From the NCBI GenBank assembly GCA_025360085.1, contig JANYCW010000007.1, positions 85,054 through 149,053 of the forward strand: 64,000 nucleotides of DNA, written 5' to 3'. The notes under the pieces are model-generated. The model was not told where the DNA came from and ran no database searches. It saw nothing but the letters and a program-made list of their open reading frames with translations. A program made the position numbers and the translations under genes. This document shows positions 63,542 through 64,000 of this stretch, piece by piece. The stretch comes from Actinomycetes bacterium (GTDB lineage Bacteria; Actinomycetota; Actinomycetes; Nanopelagicales; Nanopelagicaceae). Each line of letters begins with the position of its first letter. Within the stretch, counting starts at the first letter, position 1.

Positions 63542-63847
63542 ATGAAGCGAACCAGATTGGCTCTTACAACAATTTTAATCTTCGCTGCGTTTGCCTTTGT
63601 TCCAACAGCAAACGCTGGTCAGTACTGTTCGGATGGCTCACGGAGTTCAAGCAACAAGAGTTCTGCCTGCGCTAAGCACGGAGGTGTGCTCAGCGCCACT
63701 CCCAAACCAAAGACAACGACAAATAGTACTTCCGAGAGTGCAACAAATACGCAATCAGTTACTACTGTAGAACCCACCGACAGGGCAACGGGAAAAATTC
63801 CGGGGCTTTGTTCGAGAATTAATAAGTACGCCCCTGGTACTTGCTAG
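63542..63847 (+). CDS. Small secreted protein, DUF3761-like
   Basis: Signal peptide; AGQYCSDGSRSSSNKSSACAKHGGVLSATPKPKTTTNS. Confidence 0.6.
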   Translation: MKRTRLALTTILIFAAFAFVPTANAGQYCSDGSRSSSNKSSACAKHGGVLSATPKPKTTTNSTSESATNTQSVTTVEPTDRATGKIPGLCSRINKYAPGTC

Positions 63848-63892
63848 TTCTTCATCTTCATTTTCGATGGAATTTTAAAGAATTGCTAGAAC

Positions 63893-64000
63893 TCAACTGA
63901 CCGCTTTAGCAAAGACAATAACGTTATCTAAGTGGCGCTTGAGTTTGGTATCAAACTTTCCTCCACATGTAATCAAGCGCAATCCAGCATAATCAATATC
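63893..64000 (-). CDS. Class F-like sortase, C-terminal part (truncated by window edge)
   Basis: Minus strand reads DIDYAGLRLITCGGKFDTKLKRHLDNVIVFAKAVS*, with the TC-x3-FD catalytic region. Confidence 0.8.
   Translation of the reverse strand, partial: DIDYAGLRLITCGGKFDTKLKRHLDNVIVFAKAVS

Overview
This 64 kb window is a dense, mostly single-copy chromosomal segment of a small-genome actinobacterium. Markers include three WhiB/MtrAB-type features, DUF3107/DUF3499/DUF5719 proteins, a MoeZ-like protein, a PIG-L deacetylase and secA-linked Rv3235-type genes; the style resembles streamlined freshwater Actinobacteria, but taxonomy is inferred only. I saw no rRNA operon, transposon, prophage or CRISPR array. 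Most of it is housekeeping. The points worth a second look are: (1) an apparent internal deletion fusing the 5' part of an ACR3-type arsenite efflux gene, out of frame, to the 3' end of an arsC-type arsenate reductase gene; (2) a compact three-gene cytochrome-b6-like module with an uncharacterised partner subunit and no visible Rieske or cytochrome c; (3) a Liv-type ABC transporter locus physically joined to acetoacetate-CoA ligase, 3-hydroxybutyrate dehydrogenase and an alpha/beta hydrolase, suggesting ketone-body or 3-hydroxybutyrate oligomer use; (4) a perfect 20-bp palindrome overlapping the predicted -10 of a whiB promoter; (5) four helically phased TTGCA repeats before a lacI-type regulator; (6) a 70-nt tRNA-like element lacking a normal anticodon arm; (7) a lysine-less P-loop in a CpaE/MinD-like ATPase; (8) loss of lpqB and hpf from the mtrAB-comF-secA cluster, with a short HPF elsewhere; (9) a paralogous family of secreted helical proteins with Pro/Lys tails. 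All assignments come from reading the sequence and recalling family motifs; no searches were run.
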